Positions 39,168-47,666 of a stretch of DNA of 64,000 nt are shown here, one piece after another (the first letter of the stretch is position 1; every line of letters begins with the position of its first letter). A program made the position numbers and the translations under genes. The stretch is from Demequina globuliformis (GTDB lineage: Bacteria > Actinomycetota > Actinomycetes > Actinomycetales > Demequinaceae): positions 1,128,313-1,192,312 of the forward strand of contig NZ_BBRG01000001.1 in assembly GCF_000975155.1 (NCBI RefSeq), read 5' to 3'. Below the pieces are notes generated by a model. The model worked only from the letters and a program-made list of their open reading frames with translations. It made no database searches and was not told the DNA's origin.

Positions 39168-39331
39168 TCTCATCGTGGATTTGGTCTCACCTGCCGGGAC
39201 CCGCGCTCGTCAAGGTGCTGATCCTGTTGGTGGTGCTGGCGGGTCTGGTGCTCGTGCTGTTTGAATGGGTGTTCCCGTGGGTATCTGAGTCGCTCCCGAT
39301 TCAGGACCCCACCATCGCGGAGGAATCATGA
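39164..39331 (+). CDS. Small membrane protein between sortase and trpG-like gene
   Basis: From GTG 39164 the frame gives 55 residues: MISSWIWSHLPGPALVKVLI, a strong hydrophobic span to about residue 33, then FEWVFPWVSESLPIQDPTIA. GTGA overlaps the sortase stop and its own stop overlaps the next ATG by ATGA, so it is clearly read as part of a three-gene coupled unit. Short proteins of this kind occur at the same position in other actinobacteria; function unknown. Confidence 0.75.
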   Translation: MISSWIWSHLPGPALVKVLILLVVLAGLVLVLFEWVFPWVSESLPIQDPTIAEES

Positions 39332-39957
39332 CGCGCATCTTGGTGATCGACAACTACGACTCGTTCGTCTACACGATCGTGGGTTACCTGCGGCAGATGG
39401 GCGCGGAGACCACAGTGGTGCGCAACGACGCCGTGGTGGACGCGGGCCCGCTGGACGACTACGACGGCGTGCTGGTGTCCCCGGGGCCGGGTACGCCTGC
39501 GGAGGCGGGTTCCTCGAACGACGTGATTCGCGAGTGCGCACGTACCGGTACGCCCATGCTCGGCATCTGCCTTGGCCACCAGGCACTCGCCGAGGTCTAC
39601 GGCGGGGTGGTGAGCCACGCGCCGGAACTGATGCACGGAAAGACATCCACGGTGACGCACGCGGGCGAATCGGTCCTGGTGGGCCTGCCCTCGCCGTTCA
39701 CGGCAACGCGCTACCACTCGCTTGCGGTGGAAACCGACTCCGTGCCCGCTGAGCTTGAGGTCACCGCGCACACCGACAACGGCATCATCATGGGCCTCAA
39801 GCACAAGGACCTGCCGTTGCACGGCGTCCAGTTCCACCCCGAGTCCGTGCTGACCGAGGGCGGGCACCGGCTGTTGGCGAACTGGCTTGAGGTGTGCGGG
39901 ATGCCCGATGCCGAGGGCCGTTCCGCGGGCTTGTCGCCCTTGGTCCGGCGCTCGTAG
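39328..39957 (+). CDS. Glutamine amidotransferase of anthranilate/aminodeoxychorismate synthase
   Basis: A 209-residue class I amidotransferase that supplies ammonia from glutamine. It begins TRILVIDNYDSFVYTIVGYL; the nucleophile is Cys81 in GICLGHQAL and the His/Glu pair is in VQFHPESVLTE. trpG and pabA products are hard to tell apart by sequence; without a trpE or pabB neighbour the role (tryptophan or folate) is open. ATG follows GGAGGA. Confidence 0.88.
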   Translation: MTRILVIDNYDSFVYTIVGYLRQMGAETTVVRNDAVVDAGPLDDYDGVLVSPGPGTPAEAGSSNDVIRECARTGTPMLGICLGHQALAEVYGGVVSHAPELMHGKTSTVTHAGESVLVGLPSPFTATRYHSLAVETDSVPAELEVTAHTDNGIIMGLKHKDLPLHGVQFHPESVLTEGGHRLLANWLEVCGMPDAEGRSAGLSPLVRRS

Positions 39958-39991
39958 GCGACACGACGGCGGCGCTACCGGGGAAGGGGCG

Positions 39992-40870
39992 CTACCCCCA
40001 GCCGTTCCACTGTGCGATCAACAGCATGGTGACGACGAATCCCACCGGCTGATTCAGCCACAAGAACGTGCGCCAGCCGCGGTTGGCGTCCTCGCAGCTG
40101 GCGTCCGTGATGGTCCAGAACCGCAGGGTGGAGGCCGCGTAGGCGAGAGGCAGCGCGGCCGCGATGGTTGCTGGCCACGGCAGGAGCAGCAAGAGTCCGG
40201 CGGCGGCAACATAGAGCACCACCGCGACCCGGACGGTGGCCCGCGCGCCGATCACGGTCGCTACGGAGCCGATGCCCCCGGCTCGGTCAGCCTGCACGTC
40301 TTGCACCGCGCCAAAGGCGTGGGACGCCATGCCCCACAGCACGAATGCGACCCACACCGGCCACACCTGGGGCGAGGCGAGTGAGACATCCGCCAGCACG
40401 AGCGCGTAGAGCAGCGGACCTGCGAAGTGCAACGCGGACGTGAGCGAGTCTAGGAAGGGCTTTTCCTTGAAGCGCAGGCCGGGCGCGGAGTAGGCCACGA
40501 CGCCGAATACGACCAGCACCAACGTCACGCCTGCCCACAGGTCTCCCACCCACAGCAACCACGCCATGAACGGCACCACGGTGACGGCGCAGGCGATCAG
40601 TATCGCGCGGTGGACCTGGGCCGCCTGCGCGCGGTCGCGGATCACGTCGCCTTCGACCCCGCCCTTGCGTGGGTTGGCGAGGTCGGACTCGTAGTCGAAG
40701 ACGTCGTTGATGCCGTACATCAGCAGGTTGTACGGGACAAGGAAGAACAGCGTGCCGATCACGAGTGTCGCGTCCACCTCGCGCGTGGCCATCAGGTAGC
40801 CGGCCGCGAAGGGGTAGGCGGTGTTGATCCAACTGATGGGCCGTGAGGCCTTGAGGAGCGAAGCGATCAC
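39992..40870 (-). CDS. crtEb: Lycopene elongase (UbiA-type prenyltransferase)
   Basis: A 292-residue integral membrane prenyltransferase with about eight or nine spans. The first Asp-rich motif is GINDVFDYESDLANPRKGG and the second AVQDVQADRAGG. It adds two dimethylallyl units to the ends of lycopene, giving C50 flavuxanthin-type products. It is last in the crtE-B-I-Ye-Yf-Eb operon, starting within an ATGA overlap. Confidence 0.9.
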   Translation of the reverse strand: MIASLLKASRPISWINTAYPFAAGYLMATREVDATLVIGTLFFLVPYNLLMYGINDVFDYESDLANPRKGGVEGDVIRDRAQAAQVHRAILIACAVTVVPFMAWLLWVGDLWAGVTLVLVVFGVVAYSAPGLRFKEKPFLDSLTSALHFAGPLLYALVLADVSLASPQVWPVWVAFVLWGMASHAFGAVQDVQADRAGGIGSVATVIGARATVRVAVVLYVAAAGLLLLLPWPATIAAALPLAYAASTLRFWTITDASCEDANRGWRTFLWLNQPVGFVVTMLLIAQWNGWG

Positions 40871-41238
40871 GAGGCGCTCCGCTTGGACGCCTGGTCGGCT
40901 TCGCCGGCGGCGCCGGCGGCGTCACCTTTCGAGGTAGCGGGCCGACGCCCGGGTCGCCTGGCGCCCAGCAGTTCCCACAGGGTGGGCACGAGGAGCACAG
41001 CGCCGACGGCGTAGGCGAGGTCCTCGATGGGCGCGATGGGCATGGTGAGTCCGGAAATGAGGTCCTCGTCGTAGGCGACGATGCCCAGCCCCACGATGAT
41101 GTTGTCGAACACGACGGTCAAGGCAATCAAGCACAGGGCGGTGAGCACGAGCGGCCGGGCGGGGAGGCGCCGGAGGACCGGCAGGGTGGCGACGGCGATG
41201 ATCGCCAGCACCACGACTGACAGCACGATGTAGGTCAT
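40867..41238 (-). CDS. crtYf: C50 carotenoid epsilon-cyclase subunit (CrtYf-like)
   Basis: A 123-residue membrane protein with the lycopene-cyclase domain: FDNIIVGLGIVAYDEDLISG then PIAPIEDLAYAVGAVLLVPT. Bacterial heterodimeric cyclases consist of two such small subunits. It overlaps both neighbours by 4 bases, the arrangement needed for balanced subunit synthesis. The hydrophilic C-terminus is Ala/Gly-rich and varies in the family. Confidence 0.85.
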   Translation of the reverse strand: MTYIVLSVVVLAIIAVATLPVLRRLPARPLVLTALCLIALTVVFDNIIVGLGIVAYDEDLISGLTMPIAPIEDLAYAVGAVLLVPTLWELLGARRPGRRPATSKGDAAGAAGEADQASKRSAS

Positions 41239-41552
41239 GCGTTCTCACCTCGGCGTGCAAACGCCCGCCACAGCAACAGCGTTTGGTAGGTCAACAGGAT
41301 CAGAAAGAAGATTTCCTCGATAGGGACCTCTGGCGCCACGGTGATGCCGGACAGGTACTCGGTGTCGCCAATGAAGAAGATGCCGAGACCCACGCCAATG
41401 AAGTCCCAGATGAGCAAGGCGACGACGGCGAGGCCTACGGTGACCAGCGTGCGGCGCGGCTGGTCAAAAAGTGCCACGCGGTACCGCCAATCCAGGGTTG
41501 CGAGGCCGGCAAGGCTGACCAGCAAGCCAGCGAGGTACGCCCATGAGGTCAT
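41235..41552 (-). CDS. crtYe: C50 carotenoid epsilon-cyclase subunit (CrtYe-like)
   Basis: A 105-residue membrane protein, partner of the downstream subunit. Motifs are WDFIGVGLGIFFIGDTEYLS and APEVPIEEIFFLILLTYQTL, with three membrane spans. Together they cyclise the elongated lycopene ends; the ring type (epsilon as in decaprenoxanthin, gamma as in sarcinaxanthin) cannot be decided by eye. The order crtYe-crtYf-crtEb is the corynebacterial one. Confidence 0.85.
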   Translation of the reverse strand: MTSWAYLAGLLVSLAGLATLDWRYRVALFDQPRRTLVTVGLAVVALLIWDFIGVGLGIFFIGDTEYLSGITVAPEVPIEEIFFLILLTYQTLLLWRAFARRGENA

Positions 41553-43189
41553 GCGGGCGCCTCCGCGCTCGGCGTGACGAGTGACCTGGTGAGCCGTCCC
41601 AGGCCGTCTGCTCGGCGCGACCGTGCCAGGTAGCCCGGCGGGAGCGGCGCCTGGAGAGGGGATGCGTCGGTGGCGCCGAGGAGGCGCTTCGCGACCAGCT
41701 CGGCCGAGATCAGGCAGATGGGCACTCCGATGCCTGGCACCGTCGACGAGCCTGCGTAGAGCAGGTTGGGGACCACGCCGGACACGTTTGCCGGGCGGAA
41801 CATCGCGGACTGGTTGAGGCTGTGCTCAAGGCCAAGCGCACCGCCTTGCCAAGCGTTCAACTCGGACGCGAAGTAGTGCGGCGTCAGCACCCGTTTGATA
41901 TCGGTACGGCGGCGCAGGTCCGGGATCTGCGCCCAGGCACCCACCTGGTCGAGGTAGCGGCCGATGTGCCCGTCGAGTTCCGCACGCGAGCTTGCGGTGG
42001 CACCCAGCTGGGGGTCGGCGGGGAAGGGCACGAGCATGACGAGGTTCTCGTGCCCCGCGGGTGCCGTGGCGTCAGAGGCGGAAGTGCGGGAAACGTAGAT
42101 CGAGGCGGGGTGCGGGACTGCTCCGCGCGTCATGATGTCACCAAAGTTGCGGTCCCAGTCGCGGGTGAACAACAGCGAGTGGTGGGCGAGTTCGGGAAGC
42201 TCGCCGGCGACGCCTGCCAGCACGAGCAGTGCGGAGATCCCCGGCTTCTTCTTGCGCCAGGTGCGCTCGGGCCGGGCTTGGAACTGTGGCTCGAGGAGTG
42301 CGGTCTCGGTGTGGTGCATGTCCGCCCCGGAAACCACGGCATCGGCCCCGATCACTGAGCCGTCCTCGAGTGCCACCCCGGTGGCGCGCCCCTTGTCGAC
42401 AAGGATGCGCGCGACCGGAGCGGAGGTGCGAATCTCTACGCCCTCGGCGCGGGCGGCGCGCTCGATCGCCTCGATCACGGAGTACATGCCGCCGCGCGGG
42501 TAGCTCACTCCCTCGATCAGGTCCAGGTGGCTCATGAGAGAGAACAGGCTGGGTAGCCGGTCCGGGGTCGAGCCTAGGAAGACGGCGTGGAAGCCCAGGA
42601 CTTGTCGCAGCCGTGGGTCCGCGACCTTGCGCGCGATGGCGTCGCCCAGTGGCCGCGTCAACAGGCCCGCCAGCTCCGGCAGGCGCCGCGCCGTGGCAGC
42701 GTCGATCGACCGCGTGGGCTTTTCAAACGTGGTGTACAGGAACCGGTCCAGCGCTAAGCGGTAGCGGTCCCCGGCCTCGTGGGCGTAGGAACGCATCGCC
42801 GCGCCGTCGCCTGGACTGAGCTCCTCAAACATCGCCCAGTTGCGCTCGGGGTCGGCGCTGAGGTCGAGTGTGGTGGCCGGCCCGGCCTCGGATTCAAAGA
42901 ACACGCGGTAGCGCGGGTCCAGGTCGATCAGGTCGAGCTCGTCGCGCACATCTCGGCCCAGCAGCGCGAAGAAGTGCTCGAAGGCTTCCCTCATGAGGTA
43001 CCACGAAGGGCCGGTGTCGAACGTGAAGCCGTCGACCTCGAGGCGCCCCGCACGCCCCCCGACGGTGGCGTGCTTTTCCAGGACCGTCACGTTCGCACCG
43101 CCGCGAGCAAGGAGCGCCGCCGTCGCGAGTCCCGACACGCCTCCGCCGATTACCACGACCCGCCCGGTCGTCAACGCGTCCCCGGTCAC
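41549..43189 (-). CDS. crtI: Phytoene desaturase
   Basis: A 546-residue FAD-dependent enzyme that desaturates phytoene to lycopene. The N-terminus carries the dinucleotide fold RVVVIGGGVSGLATAALLAR and the GGRAGRLEVDGFTFDTGPSW motif; the C-terminal signature is NLLYAGSSTVPGIGVPICLI. It starts with GTG in a GTGA overlap with crtB and ends in an ATGA overlap with crtYe. Confidence 0.95.
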   Translation of the reverse strand: MTGDALTTGRVVVIGGGVSGLATAALLARGGANVTVLEKHATVGGRAGRLEVDGFTFDTGPSWYLMREAFEHFFALLGRDVRDELDLIDLDPRYRVFFESEAGPATTLDLSADPERNWAMFEELSPGDGAAMRSYAHEAGDRYRLALDRFLYTTFEKPTRSIDAATARRLPELAGLLTRPLGDAIARKVADPRLRQVLGFHAVFLGSTPDRLPSLFSLMSHLDLIEGVSYPRGGMYSVIEAIERAARAEGVEIRTSAPVARILVDKGRATGVALEDGSVIGADAVVSGADMHHTETALLEPQFQARPERTWRKKKPGISALLVLAGVAGELPELAHHSLLFTRDWDRNFGDIMTRGAVPHPASIYVSRTSASDATAPAGHENLVMLVPFPADPQLGATASSRAELDGHIGRYLDQVGAWAQIPDLRRRTDIKRVLTPHYFASELNAWQGGALGLEHSLNQSAMFRPANVSGVVPNLLYAGSSTVPGIGVPICLISAELVAKRLLGATDASPLQAPLPPGYLARSRRADGLGRLTRSLVTPSAEAPA

Positions 43190-44151
43190 GCGTGCCCCGT
43201 CCCAGGGGCCTTAGTGGACGTGGGCTTCCGCGCCTCAGCGCCGTCCGCGGGCGGCACCGTTGCGGCGACGCCGGGCTTCGACGCGGTGCGCAGGGCGCTC
43301 GCGGCGAGCGTGATCTTGGTCAGTCGCGGCACACTGACACGGGTGCGTGCGAGGCGCCGCGCATCAGTCGCCTCGATGCGGCGAATGAGGTCCTCATAAA
43401 TCAACACGGTGGCGAGGACGGCGCCGCGTGGACGGGTCGGGAGTGCTGCGAGAGCCCCGCGCGCGACGGCGAGTTCGGTGCGGCACTCCGCCACGATCTG
43501 CGCGACATCCGCGTCCGTGAGTGCAGTGACGTCCAGCCCGGGAAAGTACACGCGGCCCCGGCTGTCCACATCCGCGCCCAGATCCCGCAAGAAGTTAATC
43601 TTCTGGTACGCCGAGCCGAGCTGGCGTGCGCCGTGGCGCACATCCTCGGGTACCTCGCCTGGTCCCTGGGGCGTGGACAGAAACACCGCGAGACACATTT
43701 CGCCAATGACCTCGGCGGAGCCGTAGATGTAGCGAGCGTAGGACTCGGCGTCGTGGCGGTCGAGGGTGAGGTCCATTCGCATCGAGGCAAAGAACGGATC
43801 AACCAGCGTGCGGTCGATGCCCGTCGCGCGAGCGGTCAGGCCAAAGGCGTGCGCGATGACATCCGCGCTGAACCTCCCCGCCATGGCGCGGTGGACCTCA
43901 GCCTCGAAGCGGTCCAGCACGTCACCTGCGTCCGCGCCTTGGTAGGTGTCGACGATCTCATCTGCGATGCGGACCATGGCGTAGATCGACGCAATGTGCG
44001 TGCGCATGCGCGGCGGGAGCAACTTCGCGCCCATCCCAAAACTGGTGGAGTAGGAGCCGATGACCTGCCCCGCGGCGGCCTGCGAGGCCTCGTCGAACAG
44101 GGCCAGCGATGTCTCGTTTGAGTGGTGCGCGGCCCGTGCGCGACCCTTCAC
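43186..44151 (-). CDS. crtB: Phytoene synthase
   Basis: A 321-residue enzyme that joins two geranylgeranyl diphosphates head to head. The Asp-rich motifs are RIADEIVDTYQGAD and DLGADVDSRGRVYFP, with YARYIYGSAEVIGEMCLAVF typical of the squalene/phytoene family. GTG start overlaps the crtE stop. Confidence 0.95.
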   Translation of the reverse strand: MKGRARAAHHSNETSLALFDEASQAAAGQVIGSYSTSFGMGAKLLPPRMRTHIASIYAMVRIADEIVDTYQGADAGDVLDRFEAEVHRAMAGRFSADVIAHAFGLTARATGIDRTLVDPFFASMRMDLTLDRHDAESYARYIYGSAEVIGEMCLAVFLSTPQGPGEVPEDVRHGARQLGSAYQKINFLRDLGADVDSRGRVYFPGLDVTALTDADVAQIVAECRTELAVARGALAALPTRPRGAVLATVLIYEDLIRRIEATDARRLARTRVSVPRLTKITLAASALRTASKPGVAATVPPADGAEARKPTSTKAPGTGHA

Positions 44152-45230
44152 GACGCCCGGTCCTGTAGGTCAGCGATGAGGCTCACTAGGTAGCCACTCA
44201 GCGGCGCTGGGATGCGCTCGGATGCAATGCGGGTGGCTTCCCGCGCGCGGCGCTGGGCGAGACGCAGCGCCGCGGCGCGCGCGCCCGACTCCTCGAGTAC
44301 GGCGCGCACCTCCCGTGCGCCCGCGTCATCGAGAACCGGGTTGCCCACGTGAGCATCCAGGACGGCCCTTTGTGCGGCATCGGCCCGTTCGTAGGCCAGG
44401 CGCATCAGTTCAGTGCGCTTGCCCGAGCGCAGGTCTGACAGTGTGGACTTGCCGATCACGTCCGCGGTGCCAAAGACGCCCAAGTCGTCATCGATGAGCT
44501 GGAACGACACTCCCAAAGCGATGCCGAGCCGTTCGAGGTGCGCCTCCATGGTCGGGTCAGCGCCGGCGAGCTTCGCACCTGCGAGGAGGGGCACCACGCA
44601 TGAGTACCACGCGGTCTTGAGCGCGGACACGAGCGTGGGGTCTGCCTGATCGATGGGCGCAATATCGCCGTAGACGTCCAGCAATTCGCCGGCGATGGTG
44701 GAGCGGATCGCGCGCGTCACGAGGTCAAGGCACGCGACCCGGTGGTGTGCCGGGAGGTCGCTGCGCAGAATGAGGTCGTAGGCGCTCGACAGGGCGAGGT
44801 CGCCGCCCAGGAGCGCAGCAGCAAGGACCTGGTTGTCAGCGGCCTCCGCCGTCAAAGAAGTGCCCGCAAGGTCCGCGCGACGCAAGCCCGCGATGTTGAG
44901 GCGGCCGCGGCGCACCTCATCGTGATCCAAGATGTCGTCGTGCACCAGCATCGCGGTGTGAAGCATCTCCATCGAGGCGGCGACCGGAACCACCGGGTCC
45001 GGGTCATCGCCGCTGAGGCCAACATAGGCCGCCAGGGTCAGCTGGGGGCGCAAGTTCTTGCCGCCGGAGAACTGGGCGCCAAGGTGATCCCACAACTGCG
45101 CGTACTCGGGTGCCGCCACGGGGACGCCCGTGCGTGCCTGCGACACGTGATCCATGAGCGCGTCATGGACCGCGGGGACGTGTGCGGCAACGATGTCGCG
45201 GAGCGACTCAGCCGTGAGTAGCGGGGCCAT
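44148..45230 (-). CDS. crtE: Geranylgeranyl diphosphate synthase
   Basis: A 360-residue trans-prenyl diphosphate synthase. First Asp-rich motif: LVHDDILDHDEVRRG (DDxxD); second: LIDDDLGVFGTADVIGKST. It is the first gene of the carotenoid operon, ATG 45230 behind GGAG. The operon lacks idi and a transport gene, so precursors come from the general isoprenoid pathway. Confidence 0.94.
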   Translation of the reverse strand: MAPLLTAESLRDIVAAHVPAVHDALMDHVSQARTGVPVAAPEYAQLWDHLGAQFSGGKNLRPQLTLAAYVGLSGDDPDPVVPVAASMEMLHTAMLVHDDILDHDEVRRGRLNIAGLRRADLAGTSLTAEAADNQVLAAALLGGDLALSSAYDLILRSDLPAHHRVACLDLVTRAIRSTIAGELLDVYGDIAPIDQADPTLVSALKTAWYSCVVPLLAGAKLAGADPTMEAHLERLGIALGVSFQLIDDDLGVFGTADVIGKSTLSDLRSGKRTELMRLAYERADAAQRAVLDAHVGNPVLDDAGAREVRAVLEESGARAAALRLAQRRAREATRIASERIPAPLSGYLVSLIADLQDRAS

Positions 45231-45257
45231 AGTGACTCCAAGAACTCGTCAAGGTGA

Positions 45258-45269
45258 GGGAATATTCCC
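45258..45269. promoter_or_regulatory. Palindrome upstream of crtE
   Basis: GGGAATATTCCC (45258-45269) is a perfect 12-base palindrome 28 bases before the crtE ATG, in the 124-bp gap after pknB. It is a candidate operator for the carotenoid operon; no regulator gene is next to it. Confidence 0.5.
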
Positions 45270-45302
45270 GCTCCGCGGCCGCAGGCCTGGCTTGGCCGCA
45301 CG

Positions 45303-45337
45303 GCCGCCGCATGCCAACAGCAGTGGCAGGCGGCGGC
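45303..45337 (-). terminator. Hairpin between pknB and crtE
   Basis: GCCGCCGC (45303-45310) pairs with GCGGCGGC (45330-45337); inside, TGCCA (45312-45316) pairs with TGGCA (45324-45328), leaving a 7-base loop. It starts 18 bases after the pknB stop and has no T run. It may end the kinase transcript or partly attenuate read-through into crt. Confidence 0.6.
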
Positions 45338-45354
45338 TCGCTCGGCATGGCGAT

Positions 45355-47577
45355 CTAGTTCCCGTCTCCGCCGTTGCCGTTGCCGTTCCCATTGCCGGGA
45401 TCGTCGCCATCAGGCGTGGGCGTGACGACGGGGTCCGGTGCCGGCTCGGGGCCGTCGGAGAGCACGAGGGTGACCGTGGTGTCTGGCGCGACCTCGGTGC
45501 CCGGGTTCGGGTTTTGCGAGATGACCGCGCCCTGCGGGATCGAATCCGAGTATTGGGATGCGCCGTACGTGATCTGAAGGCCTAGCGTGCCGAGCTCGCG
45601 TTCTGCCTCGGACTGGCTGCGGCCGGTGACGTCAGGGACGCTCACGGTGGACGGGGCCACGGCTACTTCAAGCTCGACCGTGCTGCCCTGGTCCACGGTG
45701 CCCGCGCCCGGGCTCTGGTCAACGACCGTGCCCTCGTCGGCGGAGTCGTCCTCCACGTCCCTGATGGACGGAATCAGGCCCAGCTCGGTGAGGGTTGAGC
45801 GCGCCTCGTCCTCTTGCATGCCGACCAGGTCAGGAAGCTCCACCTCTCCACTCGAGACGTACAGCGTGATCTCGGTGTCGGGAGCCACGGATTCGCCCTC
45901 GGCAGGGTCGGTCTCGATGACGCGGCCCGCTTCCAGTTCGGGGTCGTCAACCGTCTCGACATCGCCCACCCGCAGGCCAGCGTCCTCGATTTCGAGGCGC
46001 GCGCGATCCTGGGTGAAGCCACGCACGGACGGGACTTCCACGGCATCCGGCCCTGAGGAGACGTACATGATGATGGTCGGGGCCTCGACCGTGGTGGCGG
46101 ACAGTGCTACGCCGGAGGCGAGAGCCTGGGCGTCGTCAGCGGCAGGAACCTCAAGCTCCGCGCCGGGCTCGGGGTCGGTCCGGGTCACGAGGCCAGCCTC
46201 GACATCCGTGCTGGCCTCTTGCTGCCGGTCCACGACAAAGCCCAAGTCTTCGAGTTGTGCTTGGGCGACGTCAGCCTCCAGGCCAGCGACGTCGGGAACC
46301 TCGACCATGGTCGACGACGGTTCCTCGTCGCCGCCGCCGGACAGCAGGATCCACAGCACCAGGATGATTGCCAACAGGGCGGCTCCGCCCAGCGACCACC
46401 ACAGCACCTTCTTGTTGTTGTCTTCCTCCACAGGACGCTCGTCCGTGACAGGCACGGCGGACGACTGCGGCGGGGGCACGGAACCGCCAGCGGCCGCGCC
46501 GGTGGCGCCCCACTGTTGCGCCGCGCCCGCTGGCATCACTTCGGTAGCGCCCGTGGCGGGACTTGCGGTCTGCGCGGGCATGGCCTGCGTGGGCTGGTCC
46601 GCGATCTCCTCGGGAGTGAGGTGCGAGGCACCGGCCGCGCCAGCGGCGACGCCGACTGCTCCCGCGCCCAGGGCTGCGGCGCCACCCACAGCGATCGCAC
46701 CCGTGGACGGATCCACGGTGCCACCGCCGAGCACTGCGCGCAGGTCGGACAGGAACTCCTGTGCCGTGGAGTAGCGGGCATCACGGTTCTTCGCGAGCGA
46801 GCGCAGCACCACCTGGTCCAGCTGCGTGGGGACGTCGGAAGCAAACTGGGAAGGAGCCGGCGGCTCCTCGCGCACGTGTTGGTACGCGACGGACACGGGA
46901 GAGTCGCCCACAAAGGGTGGGCGGCCCGTCAGCAGTTCGAACAACAGGCAGCCGGCTGAGTACAGGTCTGAGCGCGCGTCGACGGTTTCGCCGCGCGCCT
47001 GCTCGGGCGACAAATACTGAGCGGTACCGACCACGGCCTGCGTCTGCGTCATGGTGTTGCCGGCATCGGCCAATGCCCTGGCGATGCCAAAGTCCATGAC
47101 CTTCACCGCGCCCGTGGGCGTCAGCATGACGTTCGCGGGCTTGATGTCGCGGTGCACCAGGCCAGCGTGGTGCGCGTAGTCCAGTGCGGTCAGGACGCCG
47201 GCGGCGATCTCAATCGCCTCATCGATGGGCGCTGCGACGTCCCCCTTGAGGATGTCGCGGACCGTGTGACCCTCGACGTACTCCATGACGATGTACGGCA
47301 TGGCCTGCGGGTTGCCGTCAGCACCGGTCGTGTGTTCCTCGCCGGTGTCGTAGACGGCAACGATCGCAGGGTGGTTAAGCCCGGCGGCCGCTTGCGCCTC
47401 GCGTCGGAAACGCGTCTGGAAGGACGGGTCCCGCGCGAGGTCGGCGCGCAAAATCTTGATCGCGACAGTGCGGCCGAGGCGCGTGTCGTAGCCGATGTGG
47501 ACCTCGGCCATTCCGCCTCGCCCGATGAGGTCGCCGATCTCGTAGCGTCCACCCAGGATCTTCGCTTGGTCGTTCAT
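45355..47577 (-). CDS. pknB: Serine/threonine kinase PknB with PASTA domains
   Basis: A 740-residue membrane kinase controlling cell-wall growth. The kinase domain (13-285) has GRGGMAEV, Lys41, catalytic HRDIKPAN (Asp144) and DFG 162-164. An Ala/Pro-rich juxtamembrane linker leads to one span at about 391-413 and four extracellular PASTA repeats that bind muropeptides. The first repeat carries an Ala-rich insertion of roughly 25 residues (PAADDAQALASGVALSATTV). The C-terminus is Gly/Asn-rich. ATG 47577 has AAGGA upstream. Confidence 0.95.
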   Translation of the reverse strand: MNDQAKILGGRYEIGDLIGRGGMAEVHIGYDTRLGRTVAIKILRADLARDPSFQTRFRREAQAAAGLNHPAIVAVYDTGEEHTTGADGNPQAMPYIVMEYVEGHTVRDILKGDVAAPIDEAIEIAAGVLTALDYAHHAGLVHRDIKPANVMLTPTGAVKVMDFGIARALADAGNTMTQTQAVVGTAQYLSPEQARGETVDARSDLYSAGCLLFELLTGRPPFVGDSPVSVAYQHVREEPPAPSQFASDVPTQLDQVVLRSLAKNRDARYSTAQEFLSDLRAVLGGGTVDPSTGAIAVGGAAALGAGAVGVAAGAAGASHLTPEEIADQPTQAMPAQTASPATGATEVMPAGAAQQWGATGAAAGGSVPPPQSSAVPVTDERPVEEDNNKKVLWWSLGGAALLAIILVLWILLSGGGDEEPSSTMVEVPDVAGLEADVAQAQLEDLGFVVDRQQEASTDVEAGLVTRTDPEPGAELEVPAADDAQALASGVALSATTVEAPTIIMYVSSGPDAVEVPSVRGFTQDRARLEIEDAGLRVGDVETVDDPELEAGRVIETDPAEGESVAPDTEITLYVSSGEVELPDLVGMQEDEARSTLTELGLIPSIRDVEDDSADEGTVVDQSPGAGTVDQGSTVELEVAVAPSTVSVPDVTGRSQSEAERELGTLGLQITYGASQYSDSIPQGAVISQNPNPGTEVAPDTTVTLVLSDGPEPAPDPVVTPTPDGDDPGNGNGNGNGGDGN

Positions 47578-47666
47578 ATGTCCTTCAGTCTTCCACGTCA
47601 CTCGTGCGTGTCGGGTGACATTGTCGCACTTGAGTGCAATGGGCTGTCGTTGGGCTCATGCGTAGG

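Noticed and set aside
45587..46774. 395-residue plus-strand frame, Ser/Thr-rich
   Set aside because: Shadow of pknB's PASTA and linker codons; no homology-like motif.
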